From: a virus
DNA length: 30,849 nucleotides
IMG/VR virus record: IMGVR_UViG_3300037587_000561
Span: 1 to 30,849 of that record
Direction: 5' to 3' (one strand)
In this document: piece by piece, positions 30,187 to 30,849 of the stretch
Layout of the letters: each line of letters opens with the position of its first letter
Position numbering within the stretch: position 1 is the stretch's first letter
Program-made: the position numbers and the translations under genes
The notes under the pieces: generated by a model
The model's input: the letters and a program-made list of their open reading frames with translations, nothing else
Told to the model about the DNA's origin: nothing
Databases searched by the model: none

Positions 30187-30849
30187 TGGCCCGTACTGAG
30201 ATACCGCCCCCGCTGAAAGTCGAGCGGCCGTTTTGGCGCACGATTGTGCCGGGGATATGGCTCGACTTGATGGACGACGCCAAAGCGGCCATTGAAGTAT
30301 CGGAGCGCGGCGGCACTACTTGGGGGGTCACGCTCAACGATCAGACGACCGAGATGTTGGATCTGGACTTCCTGCAGGAGGTTCACATCGGGCTGACCCT
30401 TGACGTTGATTCCGTCGCCGACTCCCGTGTTATCACGCTTACTGCAGGTCACGGAATGACACCAGGGACGGTCCCTGGTACTAGTGTCTACCCCGACGGT
30501 GACGTGGGTACGATTTTAGAAATCGGCAGCGCTACGACTGGGCGCTTTATCCAGGCGAAAGTGTTAGCTGTCAGCGGGGACGACATCACGCTCAATCAGT
30601 TAGCCGGTGACGTGTTTCCTGCGGGGTCATCCGTTAACACAGGGAACCGTAATTTAGCACTGGCTGACGGGTCAACCACTCCTGTTGTTTTCCGGGTAGA
30701 GCCATCACCCGTGCAAGCAGGTGACATTACGCGCATAATAATCGCTATTGTCGGCCCGTCCGCGATGGACTTCTCCACCTTCGGGTCAGACGCGCCCTTG
30801 CCTGTCGGGCTACTGTTCAGAGTCAGGCGGCCCGACGGCTCATACAAGA
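30186..30849 (+). CDS. Beta-rich virion-region protein (partial, runs off the window)
   Basis: The frame starts at ATG 30186 in a TAATG overlap and stays open to the right edge, at least 221 residues. It begins ARTEIPPPLKVERPFWRTIV and continues with alternating beta segments (HIGLTLDVDSVADSRVITLT, GTILEIGSATTGRFIQAKVL, DITRIIIAIVGPSAMDF). It resembles a virion structural protein such as a head-completion or tail-connector component. No named family is recognised, and the C-terminus is not in the window. Confidence 0.6.
   Translation, partial: MARTEIPPPLKVERPFWRTIVPGIWLDLMDDAKAAIEVSERGGTTWGVTLNDQTTEMLDLDFLQEVHIGLTLDVDSVADSRVITLTAGHGMTPGTVPGTSVYPDGDVGTILEIGSATTGRFIQAKVLAVSGDDITLNQLAGDVFPAGSSVNTGNRNLALADGSTTPVVFRVEPSPVQAGDITRIIIAIVGPSAMDFSTFGSDAPLPVGLLFRVRRPDGSYK

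Noticed and set aside
1-30849. tRNA or rRNA genes
   Set aside because: No cloverleaf-like stretch was seen in the few non-coding intervals; a tRNA search program was not run.

Overview
The window is part of a double-stranded DNA tailed-phage genome (Caudoviricetes) with a GC-rich bacterial host, probably a proteobacterium. Nearly all of it is coding, genes overlap as ATGA, GTGA or TAATG, and many start with GTG. The left edge holds the end of a tail tape-measure protein, so the tail is probably long and siphovirus-like, yet the coat protein looks P22-type. No integrase or CI-like repressor is seen, so lifestyle is undecided. The replication set (family-A polymerase, DUF2800 and DUF2815 proteins, VRR-NUC nuclease, SF2 helicase, prim-pol/SF3 helicase) recalls Chi/BcepNazgul-like siphophages, but that is only an impression from gene content.

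Layout. (1) Bases 1-4269, plus strand: end of the tape measure, two tail proteins, a glycine-rich fibre-like protein, a DUF1353 protein and an M15 peptidase endolysin. (2) 11703 down to 4266, minus strand: two hypothetical proteins, DUF2800 nuclease-like protein, DUF2815 single-strand-binding protein with a 7 x 14-residue tail repeat, membrane protein, family-A DNA polymerase, LigA-related protein, two tiny basic peptides, membrane protein and holin-like protein. (3) 11796-17341, plus strand: SF2 helicase, zinc-ribbon/coiled-coil protein, VRR-NUC nuclease, TetR-like regulator and a run of small zinc, helix-turn-helix and membrane proteins. (4) 21607 down to 17342, minus strand: excisionase-like DNA-binding protein, large prim-pol/SF3 helicase and eight small proteins, several under 60 residues. 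(5) 21608-22014: the only gene-free stretch over 300 bases, an AT-rich segment flanked by inverted pairs of tandem 8-mers and a good candidate replication origin. (6) 22015-30849, plus strand: small and large terminase, a LamG-like protein with a DUF4376 protein, DUF4055 portal, MuF protein, scaffold-like protein, P22-like coat protein, strong terminator and the start of the head-completion region.

How it works together. The origin, prim-pol/SF3 helicase, polymerase, single-strand-binding protein and nucleases form a nearly complete phage replication set. The early modules are tied by a shared promoter element, TAGTTGACA-N9-GTTAG. It occurs ahead of the polymerase operon, the DUF2800/SSB operon and the operon just after the TetR-like gene. 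In two of the three copies it contains the palindrome TGACA-N4-TGTCA, a plausible operator for that regulator. Packaging/head genes at the right edge and the tape-measure end at the left edge suggest that the missing tail-tube and tape-measure genes would join the two edges of a circular map.
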